The notes beneath the pieces are model-generated. The model saw only the letters and a program-made list of their open reading frames with translations. It ran no database searches and was not told where the DNA came from. The position numbers and the translations under genes are program-made. Below, piece by piece: positions 54,924-57,310 of a stretch of DNA of 57,310 bases. Position 1 is the stretch's first letter; every line of letters begins with the position of its first letter. The stretch is from Hyphomicrobiales bacterium (GTDB lineage Bacteria; Pseudomonadota; Alphaproteobacteria; Rhizobiales; NORP267). The stretch spans positions 1-57,310 of the forward strand of contig JAUYJB010000104.1 of NCBI GenBank assembly GCA_030688605.1, read 5' to 3'.

Positions 54924-55323
54924 GCGTTCGGCCGAGGAGACCGCCGCCGGAAAGAACCGCAGCTACCCGTTGCGGCATAAGGTCCCGGCGCATCTGACCT
55001 TTTTTTGCCGCCAGGCCGGACGAGACCGGCAAGCTCAGGCCGCGCCAAAACGTTTACGGGCGCGATTTCGGCGCCGCCACGGCGCCGAGATGGTACCGGG
55101 GCCGACCCGTCGGTGCCAAACGCTCCGAAAAAGCCTTCCCTAATATTGCCATTGTTTGCCGTCATGAGCGGATAAGTCTTGTGTACGTGTACCGCCGCCA
55201 TGGCGCTTGCCGGGAAATATCGGTAAGGTTCTAAGGGCTCCTTAACCAAGACCAAGAACAATGGCGGCGGGAGTAGATTGACGCGGGCCAAACCGTTTAA
55301 GCGGCGGTTGTGGGCTACCGCGG
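54924..55323. other. Intergenic region upstream of the DUF882 gene
   Basis: About 400 bases without a gene. GC stems near 54940-55100 could end the regulator transcript (for example GGCGCCG...CGGCGCC at about 55070-55087). The right part (55140-55260) is AT-richer and has CTAA-N7-TTAA at 55231-55245, one mismatch from a CtrA box. Promoter sequences for the DUF882 gene should lie here. Confidence 0.4.
55231..55245 (+). promoter_or_regulatory. CtrA-like half-conserved site (CTAA-N7-TTAA)
   Basis: CTAA (55231-55234), seven bases, then TTAA (55242-55245) differs from the CtrA consensus in one position. It stands 80 bases before the cell-wall-related DUF882 gene. Confidence 0.3.
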
Positions 55324-56724
55324 GTGGGGTCAGGTTTGAGGGAATCATCGCTAAGGGCGTTTGTGCGCGGGCGATTGCGCCGGGGGGGCAGCAAGGCCGG
55401 TCCCACTGCCGCTTTCATTTTGGTAGCCGCGCTGACCGTGTCCGTGAGCACCCCGGCGACGCCGGACGCGGACCGCACCATCACCTTCTACAACATGCAC
55501 ACCAAGGAGCGGCTTACCGTCACCTACAAGAAGGACGGCCGCTACCTCCCCGACGCCATGACGCAGATCAACCACATGCTGCGCGACTGGCGGCGCGACG
55601 AGTCGATCCGCATGGATCCGGAGCTGGTCGACCTGGTCTACACGATCCATGAGGAGCTCGGCTCGAAGCAGCCGATCGGCATCGTCTCCGGCTACCGCTC
55701 GCCGGCCACCAACGGCAAGCTGAGGCGGCGCTCAAGCGGCGTGGCCAAGCACAGCCAGCACATACTCGGCAAGGCGATGGACGTCTATTTCCCCGATGTG
55801 CCGCTCAAGCGGCTGCGCGAGGCGGCGCTGATTCACCAGAAGGGCGGCGTCGGCTATTACCCGACCTCCGGCCGGCCATTCGTGCACATCGACACCGGCC
55901 GGGTGCGCTACTGGCCGCGCATGCCGCGCCAAGAGCTGGCGCGCCTGTTCCCCGACGGCAATACGCTGCACATCCCCGCCGACGGAAAGCCGCTGGCGCG
56001 CAAGGTCAAGACCCAGGACGTGCAGATCGCGCGGGCGAACGCCGCGGATTCGCCGCGGACGCCGACCAAGCGCCCGATCGTGGTGGCCCGCGCCGACGCC
56101 TCCACACCGGTGCCCGATCCGAACCTTGCGGCTTCGAGCCCGGACGGCGGCCTCCCATTCTCGCTGTTCGGTTTCCTGGCGCGCGATGAGCCGGCCGCGG
56201 AACCCGAAAAGCCGCAACAGGTGGTTATCGCCGGCTTGACCCTGCCGGAGGGAACATCCGCGCCGTTGCCGACGCCGCGGCCGCAGATCGAGCTAGCCGG
56301 CGGCGGCGCGGACGAACCGCTGATGACGGCGTCGCTGCCGCAGCCCGTGCCGCCCGAGGACAAGCTCGCCCAACGACCGATGATGCTGGCCTCGCTCGGA
56401 CCCGAGGCGGCGGCGCCGAGCGAGGGGCGCACGGTGTTTCAGCGCGATGCGATCGGCGTCTGGGCCGGCGACCTCAGCTATGAGCCGCCGGCGGTCGCTC
56501 CGCTGGTCGCCGACTGGCGGGTGCACGGCGAGGCCTTCGCCAGCTTCACCGCGCCCGACCAGATTCATCTTGCAGGCCTGATGCGCGCGCCGGCGCAAAG
56601 CCTTTCAATCAACTTTACCCGCGGGCCCGCGCAGGCGCCTCATGCGGAAGCCTTTGTCGGCCCTGCCGTCGCGCCGCTCAAGGTTGCAGATCTGGGGCCG
56701 CCGCTGGTCACCGCATCGCGCTGA
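55324..56724 (+). CDS. DUF882 / M15A-type zinc peptidase, exported
   Basis: The 466-residue protein starts with a signal anchor (AAFILVAALTVSVSTPATP, about 29-47) and a peptidase M15A-like domain at about 52-195. The zinc set is visible as H146-x6-D153 in QHILGKAMDVYF and H188 in PFVHIDTG; SGYRSPATN and KGGVGYYPTSGRPF complete the YcbK-like pattern. The remaining 270 residues are proline- and alanine-rich with no recognised fold. It probably cuts or binds peptidoglycan peptides in the periplasm. I take GTG 55324 as start; no ATG is available before the signal segment. Confidence 0.85.
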   Translation: MGSGLRESSLRAFVRGRLRRGGSKAGPTAAFILVAALTVSVSTPATPDADRTITFYNMHTKERLTVTYKKDGRYLPDAMTQINHMLRDWRRDESIRMDPELVDLVYTIHEELGSKQPIGIVSGYRSPATNGKLRRRSSGVAKHSQHILGKAMDVYFPDVPLKRLREAALIHQKGGVGYYPTSGRPFVHIDTGRVRYWPRMPRQELARLFPDGNTLHIPADGKPLARKVKTQDVQIARANAADSPRTPTKRPIVVARADASTPVPDPNLAASSPDGGLPFSLFGFLARDEPAAEPEKPQQVVIAGLTLPEGTSAPLPTPRPQIELAGGGADEPLMTASLPQPVPPEDKLAQRPMMLASLGPEAAAPSEGRTVFQRDAIGVWAGDLSYEPPAVAPLVADWRVHGEAFASFTAPDQIHLAGLMRAPAQSLSINFTRGPAQAPHAEAFVGPAVAPLKVADLGPPLVTASR

Positions 56725-56738
56725 GGCGAAAAGGCTCC

Positions 56739-56840
56739 AGACCGAAATCCACCTGATCCGAATCGGATTTCGGTCCTATCTTTTTGGTTGAGCATGTTCT
56801 TTTCGCAAAACCGGTCCCCACTTTTGCGGAACATGCTCTA
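56739..56840. repeat. Palindromic intergenic repeat, copy 2 (two hairpins)
   Basis: This is the better-preserved 102 bp copy: GACCGAAATCC (56740-56750) pairs with GGATTTCGGTC (56765-56775), and GAGCATGTTC (56790-56799) pairs perfectly with GAACATGCTC (56829-56838). It matches 139-240 end to end. Its last three bases form the stop codon of the GapR-like gene on the minus strand. Confidence 0.9.
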
Positions 56841-57092
56841 AACCTGCGGCATCATTCCCAGGGCGTTCATATAGACGTCGAGCAGGGCTTCCTGCTCCTG
56901 GCGCTCGGCGGCGTCCTGCTTGCGCAGGCGGACGATGCGGCGCAGCGTCCTTGTGTCGAAGCCGTGCGACTTGGCCTCGGCGTAGACCTCGCGGATGTCG
57001 CCGGCGAGCGCCGCCTTTTCCTCTTCCAGCCGCTCGATGCGCTCGACGATGGCGCGCAACCGATCGCGGGCGAAGCCTGTTGGCTGGTCCAT
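56838..57092 (-). CDS. DUF2312 / GapR-like nucleoid-associated protein
   Basis: The 84-residue helical protein has the DUF2312 pattern: [20 protein letters not shown], then [20 protein letters not shown] and [17 protein letters not shown]. GapR, the Caulobacter member, binds overtwisted AT-rich DNA ahead of replication and aids topoisomerases. Its stop codon lies in the palindromic repeat at 56739-56840. Start ATG 57092 is preceded by AAGGATCGG. The protein has the usual family length. Confidence 0.92.
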   Translation of the reverse strand: MDQPTGFARDRLRAIVERIERLEEEKAALAGDIREVYAEAKSHGFDTRTLRRIVRLRKQDAAERQEQEALLDVYMNALGMMPQV

Positions 57093-57153
57093 GTCCGATC
57101 CTTCTTGTTATTGGCGCCGGCAAAGCGGCGGTCTTGAGCGTTGCCTCTAGAGC

Positions 57154-57270
57154 GGTTCATGGTTATAGGGAACCATTTGACCGGGATGATTTTGCGCCGT
57201 GGCCAGGCGCGGCTCGCCGGGCGATGCGGGTCGCATCGGCCAACAGCCGCAACACCGCCACGGCGCAAAA
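57154..57270. repeat. Inverted-repeat element upstream of the GapR-like gene
   Basis: ATGGTT (57159-57164) and AACCAT (57171-57176) form a small hairpin, embedded in GGTTC...GAACC. Further on, TTTTGCGCCGTGGC (57190-57203) is repeated perfectly inverted at 57257-57270 around about 53 bases. The opening CTAGAGCGGTTCATGG resembles short palindromic elements common in Rhizobiales. Confidence 0.55.
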
Positions 57271-57283
57271 GAACCTTAGCCTT

Positions 57284-57306
57284 CGGTGGGCCAAATCGGC
57301 CCACCG
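57284..57306. terminator. Perfect GC hairpin at the right window edge
   Basis: CGGTGGGCC (57284-57292) and GGCCCACCG (57298-57306) form a 9 bp stem with loop AAATC. Only four bases follow before the window ends, so a T-run cannot be checked; it may terminate a gene beyond the edge or be part of a repeat. Confidence 0.4.
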
Positions 57307-57310
57307 GGTT

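Noticed and set aside
55278-55652. Alternative TTG-started frame before the DUF882 gene, possible frameshift
   Set aside because: The start region looks plausible, but the frame soon becomes Arg/His-rich shadow sequence, while the GTG frame at 55324 has a signal segment and the full peptidase domain.

Overview
The window reads as about 57 kb of high-GC chromosome from an alphaproteobacterium, most likely of the order Hyphomicrobiales (Rhizobiales). The evidence is the trxB-lsrB(vtlR) pair with an AbcR-like small RNA directly behind it, homospermidine synthase, a three-subunit proton-translocating transhydrogenase, a DUF2312/GapR-type protein, DUF465 and DUF882 proteins, TTAA-N7-TTAA (CtrA-type) sites, and short intergenic palindromes typical of this order. 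I do not commit to a genus. I found no rRNA, tRNA, CRISPR array or prophage.

Layout. 1-6.3 kb: the edge of an IS630-like transposase, a 2-oxoglutarate/Fe(II) oxygenase, trxB, the LysR regulator lsrB/vtlR, an AbcR-like sRNA, and divergent katA/oxyR. 6.2-13.1 kb (minus): a TRAP transporter whose binding protein resembles the 2-oxoacid binder TakP, followed directly by a fused indolepyruvate ferredoxin oxidoreductase. 13.3-22.2 kb: a HAD dehalogenase, then a second TRAP transporter with an unusually large permease, an amidase, two small membrane proteins and a gamma-glutamyltransferase. 22.2-27.9 kb (minus): ornithine/lysine decarboxylase, GNAT acetyltransferase, homospermidine synthase, then egtB-egtD for ergothioneine. 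28.5-36.4 kb (plus): korAB (2-oxoacid:ferredoxin oxidoreductase) and a branched-chain-type ABC transporter with fused LivH-LivM. 36.4-44.8 kb: housekeeping and small genes (two divergent DUF465 genes, a GGDEF protein, purEK, rpsU, a TPR lipoprotein, a DMT exporter, TIGR02444, LprI-like, RidA). 44.8-46.3 kb: a lower-GC patch with a decayed MazF toxin and an unrecognised two-gene module (membrane protein plus PD-(D/E)XK-like protein). 46.4-57.3 kb: pntAB, a cox-IV-like protein, a UbiB-family kinase, oligopeptidase F, a sigma54-type response regulator, a DUF882 peptidase and a GapR-like protein.

How the parts fit. The window is rich in 2-oxoacid and amino-acid metabolism: two thiamine-dependent 2-oxoacid:ferredoxin oxidoreductases each sit beside an uptake system. 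Redox defence is the second theme (trxB, katA/oxyR, ergothioneine, transhydrogenase). The AbcR-like sRNA carries three pyrimidine-rich loops; the first is perfectly complementary over eight bases to the ribosome-binding sites of both TRAP binding proteins, so the regulator-sRNA pair may control transporters in this same window. All three binding-protein genes are separated from their permease genes by strong GC hairpins. Two exact-length (102 bp) copies of a palindromic repeat near the two ends supply the stop codons of unrelated genes.
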